Shown here piece after piece: positions 25,475 through 33,832 of a stretch of 41,673 bases of DNA. The translations under genes and the position numbers were made by a program. Within the stretch, counting starts at the first letter, position 1. Every line of letters starts with the position of its first letter. Source of the DNA: Alphaproteobacteria bacterium (GTDB taxonomy: Bacteria > Pseudomonadota > Alphaproteobacteria > Rhodobacterales > Rhodobacteraceae); the NCBI GenBank assembly GCA_030425185.1, contig JAUIAU010000028.1, positions 1 to 41,673 on the forward strand, written 5' to 3'. The notes beneath the pieces are model-generated. The model was given only the letters and a program-made list of their open reading frames with translations, was not told the origin of the DNA and searched no databases.

Positions 25475-26616
25475 GCTATCTCGAGTACTCCATCCGCACC
25501 GTTCCCAGCGGCCCGGCGAAGATCCTGCATCTGAACTGGGCGCTGATCCTGCTGCTGGGGGCGGTGGCCTGCACCGGGTTCCTGATGCTCTACTCGGTGG
25601 CGGGCGGCGACTTCGCGCGCTGGGCCGAGCCGCAGGCGAAACGCTTTGCCCTCGGCCTCGCGGTGATGTTCGTCGTGGCGATGGTGCCGATCCACATCTG
25701 GCGCAACATCTCCGCGCTTGCCTATGCCGCAGCGCTGATCCTGCTGCTGGCCGTCGAGCTTTTCGGCTCGATCGGCATGGGGGCGCAGCGCTGGATCGAT
25801 ATCGGGTTCATGCGGCTGCAACCCTCTGAGCTGATGAAGATCACGCTCGTGATGTTCCTCGCCGCCTATTACGACTGGCTTGACGTCGACAAGGTCTCGC
25901 ACCCGCTGTGGGTGCTGGTGCCGGTGCTGATCATCCTCGTTCCCGTCGCGCTGGTGCTGGTGCAGCCCGATCTCGGCACCGCGCTCCTGCTGCTGATCGG
26001 GGGGGCGGCGGTGATGTTCCTCGCCGGGGTCCACCTGCTCTACTTCGCGGTGGTGGCGGCGGGCGGCGTCGGGGCGGTCGTGGCGGTGATGTGGTCGCGC
26101 GGGACCGACTGGCAGTTGCTGAAGGACTACCAGTATCGCCGGATCGACACGTTCCTCGATCCCTCCACCGATCCGCTCGGGGCGGGCTACCACATCACCC
26201 AGTCGAAGATCGCGCTCGGGTCGGGCGGCTGGACCGGGCGCGGCTTCATGGAAGGGACCCAGAGCCGCCTCAACTTCCTGCCCGAGAAGCACACCGACTT
26301 CATCTTCACCACGCTGGCCGAGGAATTCGGCTTCGTGGGCGCGATCACGCTGCTCGTGCTCTATGCGCTGGTCATCGTGTTCTGCATCACGTCGGCCCTG
26401 AAGATGCGCGACCGCTACTCGTCGCTTCTGGTGCTGGGTATCACCGTCGCCTTCTTCCTCTACTTCACCATCAACATGGCGATGGTGATGGGCCTTGCGC
26501 CCGTCGTCGGCGTGCCGCTGCCGCTGGTCAGCTACGGCGGGTCGGCGATGCTGGTGATCCTCGCGGGGTTCGGCCTCGTGCAGAGCGCGCACGTTCACCG
26601 CCCGCGGTCGCGCTGA
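25471..26616 (+). CDS. rodA: Peptidoglycan glycosyltransferase RodA (SEDS)
   Basis: SEDS-family polymerase of 381 residues with about ten membrane helices; partner of PBP2 in the elongasome. Visible family features include QPSELMKI (about 111-118), QPDLGTALLL (about 164-173), the loop GWTGRGFMEGTQSRLNFLPE (about 251-270), and PLPLVSYGGSAM near the end. The start overlaps mrdA by four bases (ATGA), so the pair is translationally coupled. Confidence 0.96.
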   Translation: MSYLEYSIRTVPSGPAKILHLNWALILLLGAVACTGFLMLYSVAGGDFARWAEPQAKRFALGLAVMFVVAMVPIHIWRNISALAYAAALILLLAVELFGSIGMGAQRWIDIGFMRLQPSELMKITLVMFLAAYYDWLDVDKVSHPLWVLVPVLIILVPVALVLVQPDLGTALLLLIGGAAVMFLAGVHLLYFAVVAAGGVGAVVAVMWSRGTDWQLLKDYQYRRIDTFLDPSTDPLGAGYHITQSKIALGSGGWTGRGFMEGTQSRLNFLPEKHTDFIFTTLAEEFGFVGAITLLVLYALVIVFCITSALKMRDRYSSLLVLGITVAFFLYFTINMAMVMGLAPVVGVPLPLVSYGGSAMLVILAGFGLVQSAHVHRPRSR

Positions 26617-26647
26617 TCCTCACCCGACCGTTTCCGAAGGAGGCCCC

Positions 26648-27586
26648 ATGCCCGTCACGATCCTGTTTGCCGCCCGCCCGGAGCGCTGGGTGCAATACGA
26701 AGCCCCCCTGACCGAGGCGCTGGCAGAGGCCGGGATCGACGCGGAGATCATCACCGGGACCGACAGCCCCGAGACCGTCGACTACATCGTCTATGCCCCG
26801 AACAGCGACGTTCAGGACTTCACCCCGTTCACCCGGTGCAAGGCGGTGCTGAACCTGTGGGCCGGGGTCGAGAACATCGTCGGCAACACCACCCTGACGC
26901 AACCGCTAGCCCGGATGGTCGATCCGGCCCTGACGCAGGGCATGGTCGAGTGGTGCGCCGGGCACGTGTTGCGGCACCACCTCGGGATGGACCTGCATAT
27001 CCACGGGCAGGACGGCATCTGGCGGGCCGGGATCATCCCGCCGCTGGCCGCCGAGCGGGTGGTGACGGTGCTGGGGCTCGGCGAGCTGGGCGCGGCGGTG
27101 GCGCAGGCGCTGGCGGGCCTCGGTTTCGACGTGCGCGGCTGGAGCCGCAGGCCGCGCGAGGTGGCGGGTGTCGCCTGTTTCGCCGGGGCAGACGGCCTCG
27201 ACGCCGCGCTGACCGGGGCCGGGATCGTGGTCCTGCTGCTGCCGCTGACCCCCGCCACGGAAAACGTCCTGAACGCCGACCGGATGGCGCTGCTGGCGCC
27301 GGGGGCCGCGATCGTCAACCCGGGCCGCGGACCCCTGATCGACGACGAGGCCCTGATCGCCGCGCTGGACAGCGGGCAGCTGTCTCACGCCACGCTGGAT
27401 GTCTTCCGCACCGAGCCGCTGCCGCCCGAGCATCCGTTCTGGGCGCATCCGAAGGTGACGGTCACGCCCCACATCGCGTCCGAGACCCGGGCGAGCACGG
27501 CGTCCTGCGTGATCGCCGAGAATGTCCGGCGCGGCGAGGCGGGCGAACCGTTTCTCTACCTCGTGGCGCGCGACGCGGGCTACTGA
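26648..27586 (+). CDS. ghrA: Glyoxylate/hydroxypyruvate reductase A-type D-2-hydroxyacid dehydrogenase
   Basis: Cytoplasmic NAD(P)H-dependent reductase of 312 residues. Rossmann motif GLGELG (143-148), and catalytic residues R227 (NPGRGPLID), E256 (FRTEPLPPEHP) and H275 (TPHIAS). The EPLPPEHPFW segment is typical of the GhrA subgroup. It follows rodA by 31 bases with AAGGAGG before the ATG, so it may be cotranscribed with the cell-shape genes, though no functional tie is known. It converges on sseB with three bases between stops. Confidence 0.9.
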   Translation: MPVTILFAARPERWVQYEAPLTEALAEAGIDAEIITGTDSPETVDYIVYAPNSDVQDFTPFTRCKAVLNLWAGVENIVGNTTLTQPLARMVDPALTQGMVEWCAGHVLRHHLGMDLHIHGQDGIWRAGIIPPLAAERVVTVLGLGELGAAVAQALAGLGFDVRGWSRRPREVAGVACFAGADGLDAALTGAGIVVLLLPLTPATENVLNADRMALLAPGAAIVNPGRGPLIDDEALIAALDSGQLSHATLDVFRTEPLPPEHPFWAHPKVTVTPHIASETRASTASCVIAENVRRGEAGEPFLYLVARDAGY

Positions 27587-27589
27587 GTC

Positions 27590-28378
27590 TCAGCGCAGGC
27601 GCGGCGGGCGGTCCGGGTCGAGGCCAGGGGCACCCGGCGCGTGGACCGGCTCGGGGTCGGGCAGATCGAAGCGCAGGCCGTGGCGCGCAAGCCTGGCCGC
27701 CAGCGGATCGGACGCCCGGAAGAACGCCACATCCATAGCGCCCGCGTCGATCCCGGCGAAGACGAGCGCTTCCTGCGCGGTCTGCGCCAGCGCATCCTCG
27801 GCCCCCGGCACCGCGTCGATGAAGGCCAGAAGCGGCATCGTTCCGGCTCCGGCGTACCGGGCCGAGACGAGATAGGCCTGTTTCGCCAGGCCTGCCGAGG
27901 CGGCGAGGCGGGCATCGAGCGCGGTCAGCACGACCTCCGGCACGCCACGCGGCGGGCCGATTTCCTCCGGGCGGGCCTCCTGCCGGTCAGGCCGGGCGGC
28001 GGTCGTCTCCGCCAGCCAGGCCACCGCGGCGGCGGGCAGCACCATGGCGGACGGGGCGACGTCGAGGTTCAGCCCCAGCCCCAGCCCCTCGGACGCCAGC
28101 ATCGCCGCGAGGCGACGTCCCGACATCGCGGCATAGGGCTGGGCGCTGCCGAAGAAGGCGGTCAGGCGATCCTCGGTGTCGAAGGCAAGGACCAGCGTGT
28201 CCTCCTCCACCGGGAAGAGCAGCGGCGAGATCGTGTCGCCTTCTGCCTCGGCCTGCAGCGCGATGACCAGTTCGGCGGCGGCGAGCCGGTCGTAGAACCG
28301 CAGCCGGGTGCGGTCGTCGTCGGGCGCGGCCTCCATCGCGGCGTGGGCGAGGTCGAGGGGCGTGGACGGGTCGGTCAT
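27590..28378 (-). CDS. SseB family protein
   Basis: A 262-residue protein with the SseB N-terminal domain in the first half (LVIALQAEAEGD, then PLLFPVEEDTLVLAFDTEDRL at about 51-71) and a C-terminal domain (about 145-245) also found in SseB homologues. The last 20 residues are proline-rich. Biochemical function is not established. The start codon overlaps the UDG-family stop by ATGA, indicating coupling. Confidence 0.82.
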   Translation of the reverse strand: MTDPSTPLDLAHAAMEAAPDDDRTRLRFYDRLAAAELVIALQAEAEGDTISPLLFPVEEDTLVLAFDTEDRLTAFFGSAQPYAAMSGRRLAAMLASEGLGLGLNLDVAPSAMVLPAAAVAWLAETTAARPDRQEARPEEIGPPRGVPEVVLTALDARLAASAGLAKQAYLVSARYAGAGTMPLLAFIDAVPGAEDALAQTAQEALVFAGIDAGAMDVAFFRASDPLAARLARHGLRFDLPDPEPVHAPGAPGLDPDRPPRLR

Positions 28379-28959
28379 TCGGCGAGAACCTCGGCAATCC
28401 GGGTGCGCAGGGCCGGCAGAAGATCGGCCTCGAACCAAGGGTTTTTCTTCAGCCATGCGGTATTGCGCCAGGACGGGTGGGGCAAGGGAAACACGCGCGG
28501 CGCATGGGCGCGCCAGTCCGCGACCGTCGCCGTCACCCCGGCCCGGGTCCCGAGATGCCAGCGCTGGGCATAGCCGCCGATCAGCAGCGTCAGCGGCACC
28601 GCCCCGAGGGTTGCCATCACCCGCGCGCGCCACGTCCGCGCGCAGAGCGGTGGCGGCGGCAGGTCCGCCCCCTTGGCATCGTAGCCGGGAAAGCAGAAGG
28701 CCATCGGCACGATCGCGACGCGGGTGCGGTCGTAGAAGGTGGCGCTGTCCACCCCCATCCACGCTCGCAGCCGGTCGCCCGAGGGGTCGGCGAAGGGGCG
28801 ACCTGCCTCGTGCACGCGCAGGCCCGGCGCCTGCCCCGCGATCAGGAGGCGCGGCGTGGCGCCGAACCATGGCACCGGTCGCGGCGCATGGCCGGTGGCC
28901 GTTGCGGCGAAGCGGTCGGCGCACAGGCGGCAGGCGGCGATTTCGTCAGGCAGGTCCAT
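28375..28959 (-). CDS. Uracil-DNA glycosylase family protein
   Basis: A 194-residue single-domain protein of the UDG superfamily. The N-terminal C10-x2-C13 pair (AACRLCADRF) recalls the start of FeS-type UDGs, but only one further cysteine pair-like arrangement is visible. The substrate-binding motif is GQAPG (42-46) and the late motif HPSWRN (161-166). It probably removes damaged bases or has a related nucleic-acid role; substrate not known. An ATG 12 codons upstream is possible. It forms a two-gene unit with sseB and diverges from nhaA. Confidence 0.82.
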   Translation of the reverse strand: MDLPDEIAACRLCADRFAATATGHAPRPVPWFGATPRLLIAGQAPGLRVHEAGRPFADPSGDRLRAWMGVDSATFYDRTRVAIVPMAFCFPGYDAKGADLPPPPLCARTWRARVMATLGAVPLTLLIGGYAQRWHLGTRAGVTATVADWRAHAPRVFPLPHPSWRNTAWLKKNPWFEADLLPALRTRIAEVLAE

Positions 28960-29088
28960 GCCGCGCAGTTTAGGCTCGGCCGCGGCAAGGACCATGCCCC
29001 GCACGCGACTGTGCGCACCTGCTCCATTGCGGCAGTCCGGCTGGTCGCCTATGCCTCTCCCCGAGAGAGAGGGAACGGAAGAGAACAT

Positions 29089-30351
29089 ATGTACCGCGTC
29101 TGGAACTTCGTAACGGACTACTCGCTCCTGCTGATCGGCGGTGCGCTGGCCGCGCTCGTCTGGGCGAACGTCGATGCCCACAGCTATCATGCCTTCGTCG
29201 AGTACCCGCTGATCGACCACTTCTTCATCGGCCATCTGCACGACGACGGGGCGGGGCATGCCTATCGCACGCTGACCCTGCACTACCTCGTCAACGATGT
29301 GCTCATGGCGCTGTTCTTCGCGATTGCCGCGAAGGAGGTCTGGGAGGCCGTGATCCTCCAGAACGGCAGCCTGCGCGGCAAGAAGGCGGTGACCCCGCTG
29401 ATCGCCACGCTCGGCGGGATGCTGGGGCCGATCTCGGTCTATCTCGGCCTTGCGCTGCTGCTCGGACCGGCCAAGTTCGGTGCGGTCGCGAACGGCTGGG
29501 CCATTCCCACCGCCACCGACATCGCGTTTTCCTACCTTGTCGGGCGCATGGTCTTCGGCGCGGGGCACCCGGCGGTGCGCTTCCTGCTGCTGCTGGCGAT
29601 TGCGGACGATGCGGGCGGTCTGCTGATCCTCGCCATCTTCTACCCGTCGGGGGATCTGGCACCGGTCTGGCTGCTGCTGTCGCTCGGTGCGGCGGTCGGC
29701 GTCTTCGTGCTGTTCAACTGGTTGCCGCGCCGCCTCGACGCCGGTGACCAGCTGCGGACCCGCTCAACCTGGGTGCGGACCAAGCTGTCGTTCTGGCCCT
29801 ATGCCATCGCGGGTTGCCTCAGCTGGTACGGCTTCCAGGAATCGGGCCTGCACCCGGCGCTGGGCCTGCTGCCGATCGTCCCGACGATCCCGCACGCCGA
29901 CCGGGCCTTCGGCTTCTTCGCCGAGGCGGAGGTGCATCTGCACGACCTGCTGAACCAGATGGAGCACGCGCTGAAGTACCCGGTCGAGATCGTGCTGTTC
30001 CTGTTCGGCCTGATGAACGCGGGCGTCGAGTTCTCGGCGATCAGCGAGCCGACCTGGCTGGTGCTGGCCGGTCTTCTCATCGGCAAGCCGCTCGGCATCC
30101 TTCTGCTGGGCTGGATCGCGGCGAAACCGCTGGGCCTCGGGCTGCCGGCGGGCATGCGCACCATCGACCTGTTCGTCGTCGGCTGCGTGGCCGCCATCGG
30201 CTTCACGGTGGCGCTGTTCGTGGCCTCGGTCGCCTTCGATCCGGGTCCGGTGCAGGACGCGGCCAAGATGGGTGCCCTGCTCAGCTTCGGCGCGGCGGCG
30301 ATCTCGCTGATCGTCGGCAAGCTGACCCGCGTGCAGAAGGTCGTCGCCTGA
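29089..30351 (+). CDS. nhaA: Na+/H+ antiporter NhaA
   Basis: Inner-membrane electrogenic antiporter of 420 residues, exporting sodium in exchange for protons at alkaline pH. Seen: IPTATDIAFS, the ion-site aspartate pair in LAIADDAGGL, and a final segment GFTVALFVASVAF. About 12 helices. There is an unusual soluble-looking extension (about 45-65: FFIGHLHDDGAGHAYRTL) before the LHYLVND helix, and a loop FFAEAEVHLHDLLNQMEHAL, both typical of the large-NhaA subgroup in marine alphaproteobacteria. Monocistronic, with a terminator after it. Confidence 0.93.
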   Translation: MYRVWNFVTDYSLLLIGGALAALVWANVDAHSYHAFVEYPLIDHFFIGHLHDDGAGHAYRTLTLHYLVNDVLMALFFAIAAKEVWEAVILQNGSLRGKKAVTPLIATLGGMLGPISVYLGLALLLGPAKFGAVANGWAIPTATDIAFSYLVGRMVFGAGHPAVRFLLLLAIADDAGGLLILAIFYPSGDLAPVWLLLSLGAAVGVFVLFNWLPRRLDAGDQLRTRSTWVRTKLSFWPYAIAGCLSWYGFQESGLHPALGLLPIVPTIPHADRAFGFFAEAEVHLHDLLNQMEHALKYPVEIVLFLFGLMNAGVEFSAISEPTWLVLAGLLIGKPLGILLLGWIAAKPLGLGLPAGMRTIDLFVVGCVAAIGFTVALFVASVAFDPGPVQDAAKMGALLSFGAAAISLIVGKLTRVQKVVA

Positions 30352-30385
30352 CTCGGCGACCACCGGTCGAGCCGAATCATGCCGA

Positions 30386-30413
30386 GGGGCCGTCCGCAGG
30401 GGCGGCCCCTTTC
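30386..30413 (+). terminator. Intrinsic terminator of nhaA
   Basis: GGGGCCG and CGGCCCC form a 7-bp stem (10-base loop) followed by TTTCG, 34 bases after the stop. Confidence 0.75.
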
Positions 30414-30564
30414 GCTTGACGGCATCGTCCGGGGACGTGGCAACAGTCGGAAGGCAGCGCTCGGAAAATACACGGGATTGGACACAATGCTGCCCAATAG
30501 CCCGCCTACCACAGCCAATGCGCCTCCCTTGCGTGTAGGGTAAGAGCGCGTCCGGGGTAGTGTG
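30414..30564 (+). promoter_or_regulatory. Upstream region of the capsule export operon
   Basis: A 151-base noncoding stretch that must hold the operon promoter. It contains ATTGG...CCAAT inverted arms (about 30475-30498) and another CCAAT copy near 30515; a clean sigma-70 promoter is not evident. The regulatory reading is tentative. Confidence 0.3.
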
Positions 30565-31224
30565 ATGATCGAGTTCGACAATGTCAGTAAGAGCTTCTGG
30601 ACCGGGAAGCAGCGCAAGGTGATCCTTGACCGGGCCTCCTTCCGTGTCGAACTCGGCCGCTCGGTCGGCATCCTCGCCCCCAACGGCACCGGCAAGACGA
30701 CCATCATCAACATGATGTCCGGGCTCGAGAAGCCCGACGAGGGGACGATCTACCGGACCTCCCGGATCAGCTTTCCGCTCGGCTATGTCGGCGGGGTGGT
30801 GAACCGCCACACCGGACGCGAGAACGCGCGCTACATCGCGCGGCTCTACGCGCTGGACCCCGACTACGTCGAGGCGTTCTGCCGGTACCTTTGCGACATC
30901 AAGGAATACTTCGACATGCCCGTCGGGACCTACTCGGCGGGGATGCGGTCGCGGTTCAGCTTCGCACTGATGCTGAGCCTCGATTTCGACATCTATCTCA
31001 TCGATGAAGGGATGCCTTCGACAACGGATGTGCAGTTCAACCAGCGCGCCGGGGCCGTGCTGCGCGAGCGGCTGGAACAGGCGACGGTCGTGATCGTCTC
31101 GCACCAGGCCGCGACGCTGGAGAAGTTCTGCCGGTCGGCCGCGGTGCTGAGCGATGGCAAGCTGCACATGTTCGACACACTGGAAGAAGCGAAACGGATG
31201 TATGACTACGAAGCCCAGAGCTAG
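30565..31224 (+). CDS. kpsT: Capsular polysaccharide export ATPase, KpsT-like
   Basis: ABC-2 exporter nucleotide-binding subunit of 219 residues; with a KpsM permease it pumps polysaccharide across the inner membrane. The Walker A is APNGTGKT (38-45) with Ala in place of the usual first Gly; signature is TYSAGMRSR; Walker B is YLIDEGM, with the DEG form seen in KpsT proteins; the switch histidine is in VSHQAA. A GTG one codon upstream is an alternative start. It overlaps the KpsE-like gene by 23 bases. No KpsM gene is adjacent; it must lie elsewhere or outside the window. Confidence 0.88.
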   Translation: MIEFDNVSKSFWTGKQRKVILDRASFRVELGRSVGILAPNGTGKTTIINMMSGLEKPDEGTIYRTSRISFPLGYVGGVVNRHTGRENARYIARLYALDPDYVEAFCRYLCDIKEYFDMPVGTYSAGMRSRFSFALMLSLDFDIYLIDEGMPSTTDVQFNQRAGAVLRERLEQATVVIVSHQAATLEKFCRSAAVLSDGKLHMFDTLEEAKRMYDYEAQS

Positions 31225-32971
31225 GAAGTTCCGGCTGCGCCGGGGCGACGGCAGCGCGGCTGCCGCCGGCGGGGCCACCGGGACCGACATGCCGTTCAGC
31301 GACGGCGCCACCGACGACGGATTCGGCGGAATGGACTTCCGCAAGCCGGATGAGCGCGCCGACGCCCGCCGGGTGGTTCCGGCGCGCCCCGTTCGGACGC
31401 GGGACGGCAACGGTGCGGGTGCGGGCACAGGGCCGACGCCCGTGGCACGCGCCCCAGCCGCGGAGGTGGTCCGCGGCGGCCGGCGTCGGCCGGACCCCGA
31501 CCAGCAGTCGGACCTCGGCCCCGATCAGGAGATCGAAGCGATCCGCCAGGAAGGTCTGACCGGGCGCCAGCTGCGCATCGCGCGGCGCGTGGCGCAGAAG
31601 CACGGGATCAACGCGGTCTCGGACCTCGACGCGGTGCGCCAGCTCCGCCAGCGCGGGATCGACCCGTTCGCCCTCGAGAACATGCTGCAACTGGTCAGCT
31701 CGGACCAGCTGCCCGCCCGCCAGGACGAGGTGAAGCTGCCGCAGACCCGGCCCGCACAGGTGCCTGCGCCCGCGCAGGCCCCGGTGAAGCCGCAGCCCGA
31801 GCCGATGACCGGCGCGGACGTTGCCCGCGAGGTGCGCCGCATCCAGAAGGACATCGCGCGGCGTCGCCGCCGCCGGCTGGTGCTGCTGATGGCCCGGCTG
31901 CTGTTCTTCGTGATGCTGCCGACTCTGTTCGCGGGGATGTACTACTACCGCTACGCGACCCCGATGTACGCGACGAACACCGAGTTCGTCATCCAGCAGG
32001 CCGAAAGCCAGTCCGGCGGCGGCGGGTTCGGCGGTGTGTTTGGCGGCTCGCCGATGGCGACCAGCCAGGACGCCGTCACGGTCCAGAGCTACCTGCAATC
32101 GCGCGACGCCATGCTGCGCCTCGACCGGGATCTCGGCTTCCGGGCGCATTTCTCCTCGCCGCAGATCGACGGTCTGCAGCGGCTGGCGCCCGATGCCTCG
32201 AACGAGGCGGCCTACAAGCTGTATCGCCGCCACGTGAAGATCGGCTTCGATCCGACCGAGGGGATCGTGCGGATGGAGGTGATCGCCGCCGATCCGCAGG
32301 TGGCCAAGGGCTTTGCCGAGGCGCTGATCGGCTATGCCGAGGAGCAGGTCGACAACCTGACGCAGCGGCTGCGCGAAGACCAGATGGCAGGAGCCCGCGA
32401 CAGCTACGAGGAGGCCGAGACCAAGATGCTCGCCGCCCAGCAGCGCGTCGTGGCCCTGCAGGAGCAGCGCGGGGTGCTGAGCGCCCAGGCCGAAGCCAGT
32501 GCGCTGATGAGCCAGATCTCGACCTTCGAGGTGGAGTTGCAGAACGAACGCCTGCGCCTGCAGGAGCTTCTGCAGAATTCCAACCCGAACTCGGCCCGCG
32601 TCTCGATCGTGCGCAACAACATCTCGCGGCTGGAACAGCTTGTCGTGGATCTCCGCGCCAAGATGACCGAAGGCGGCGACGGCGGATCCGCCTCGCTGGC
32701 GCGGATCTCCGGCGAACTGATGATCGCCGAGCAGGACCTGCAGACGCGGACCCTGCTCCTGCAACAGGCGCTTCAGCAGATGGAGACGGCGCGCATTGAG
32801 GCGAACCGTCAGGTGCGGTATCTGTCCCTCGGCGTAAGCCCGATTGCACCGGATGAAGCCGCCTATCCGCGCGCGCTGGAGAACACGTTCCTGGCGCTGC
32901 TGATCTTCGGCGGCATCTACCTGATGCTCTCGCTTACCGCCTCGGTGTTGCGGGAACAGGTATCGGGATAG
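31202..32971 (+). CDS. kpsE: KpsE/Wzz-like capsule export protein with long cytoplasmic extension
   Basis: A 589-residue inner-membrane protein. Residues 1-222 are cytoplasmic: a basic/glycine-rich tail, an acidic-to-helical module (about 105-165: GLTGRQLRIARRVAQKHG...), and a proline-rich linker (about 180-202). A membrane helix (226-248) leads into a periplasmic domain with long coiled coil (about 360-500), and a second helix near the C-terminus (about 562-581). The last two thirds match KpsE/polysaccharide co-polymerases that connect the inner-membrane exporter to the outer membrane. E. coli KpsE is near 380 residues, so the extra 200 are an added N-terminus. Overlap with kpsT suggests coupling. 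Confidence 0.83.
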   Translation: MTTKPRARKFRLRRGDGSAAAAGGATGTDMPFSDGATDDGFGGMDFRKPDERADARRVVPARPVRTRDGNGAGAGTGPTPVARAPAAEVVRGGRRRPDPDQQSDLGPDQEIEAIRQEGLTGRQLRIARRVAQKHGINAVSDLDAVRQLRQRGIDPFALENMLQLVSSDQLPARQDEVKLPQTRPAQVPAPAQAPVKPQPEPMTGADVAREVRRIQKDIARRRRRRLVLLMARLLFFVMLPTLFAGMYYYRYATPMYATNTEFVIQQAESQSGGGGFGGVFGGSPMATSQDAVTVQSYLQSRDAMLRLDRDLGFRAHFSSPQIDGLQRLAPDASNEAAYKLYRRHVKIGFDPTEGIVRMEVIAADPQVAKGFAEALIGYAEEQVDNLTQRLREDQMAGARDSYEEAETKMLAAQQRVVALQEQRGVLSAQAEASALMSQISTFEVELQNERLRLQELLQNSNPNSARVSIVRNNISRLEQLVVDLRAKMTEGGDGGSASLARISGELMIAEQDLQTRTLLLQQALQQMETARIEANRQVRYLSLGVSPIAPDEAAYPRALENTFLALLIFGGIYLMLSLTASVLREQVSG

Positions 32972-32973
32972 GA

Positions 32974-33807
32974 ATGCACACAATCGAAACCCGGGGCGTG
33001 GCGTTTTCGAACGACGCGCCCCTCGTCGTGATCGCCGGGCCGTGCCAGCTCGAAAGCCTCGACCACGCGCTGGAGATCGCCGAGACGATGCAGGCGGCCT
33101 GTGCCGCTGCGGGTGCGGGCTATGTCTTCAAAGCCAGCTACGACAAGGCCAACCGGACGTCGGTCGGCGGAAAGCGCGGGGTCGGCATGGACGCGGGCCT
33201 TGCGATGCTGGCGACCGTCCGCGACCGCCTCGGCGTGCCGGTGCTGACCGATGTCCACGCCCCCGAGCATTGCGCGCCGGCGGCGGACGCGGTCGATATC
33301 CTCCAGATCCCGGCCTTCCTGTGCCGCCAGACCGATCTTCTGGTCGCGGCGGGTGAAACGGGCGCGGTCGTGAACGTGAAGAAGGGCCAGTTCCTCGCGC
33401 CGTGGGACATGCCGAACGTGGTCGCCAAGATCGAGAGCACCGACAACCGCCGTATCCTGCTGACCGAGCGCGGGGCCTCCTTCGGGTACAACACGCTGGT
33501 GGCCGACATGCGGTCGCTGCCGACGATGGCCCGTACCGGCTACCCGGTCGTGATGGATGCGACGCATTCGGTGCAGCAGCCCGGCGGCCTAGGCGGGGCC
33601 AGCGGCGGGCAGCGTGAATTCGCGCCGGTGATGGCCCGGGCTGCCGTGTCTCTGGGCATCGCCGCGGTTTTCATCGAAACGCATCAAACGCCTGATAGCG
33701 CCCCGTCGGACGGGCCGAACATGATCCCGCTGGCCGAGATGTCGGCGCTGGTCGCAAGCCTGATGCGCTTCGACGCGCTGGCCAAGGCGGACCCGTTGCG
33801 GGTCTGA
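32974..33807 (+). CDS. kdsA: 3-deoxy-8-phosphooctulonate synthase
   Basis: Condenses arabinose-5-phosphate with phosphoenolpyruvate to form Kdo-8-phosphate, in lipopolysaccharide and Kdo-linked capsule synthesis. A 277-residue TIM barrel with VIAGPCQLES (18-27), FKASYDKANR (about 51-60), NVKKGQFLAPWDM and the C-terminal ETHQTPDSAPSDGPN loop, all diagnostic. Starts two bases after the KpsE-like stop and is followed by the phosphohexomutase gene, so all are probably one operon. Metal class cannot be settled by eye. Confidence 0.97.
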   Translation: MHTIETRGVAFSNDAPLVVIAGPCQLESLDHALEIAETMQAACAAAGAGYVFKASYDKANRTSVGGKRGVGMDAGLAMLATVRDRLGVPVLTDVHAPEHCAPAADAVDILQIPAFLCRQTDLLVAAGETGAVVNVKKGQFLAPWDMPNVVAKIESTDNRRILLTERGASFGYNTLVADMRSLPTMARTGYPVVMDATHSVQQPGGLGGASGGQREFAPVMARAAVSLGIAAVFIETHQTPDSAPSDGPNMIPLAEMSALVASLMRFDALAKADPLRV

Positions 33808-33832
33808 GCAGACAGGACAGACGGAGTTTCCA

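Noticed and set aside
29764-31428. Long minus-strand frame over nhaA and kpsT
   Set aside because: It crosses the nhaA terminator and two well-supported plus-strand genes.
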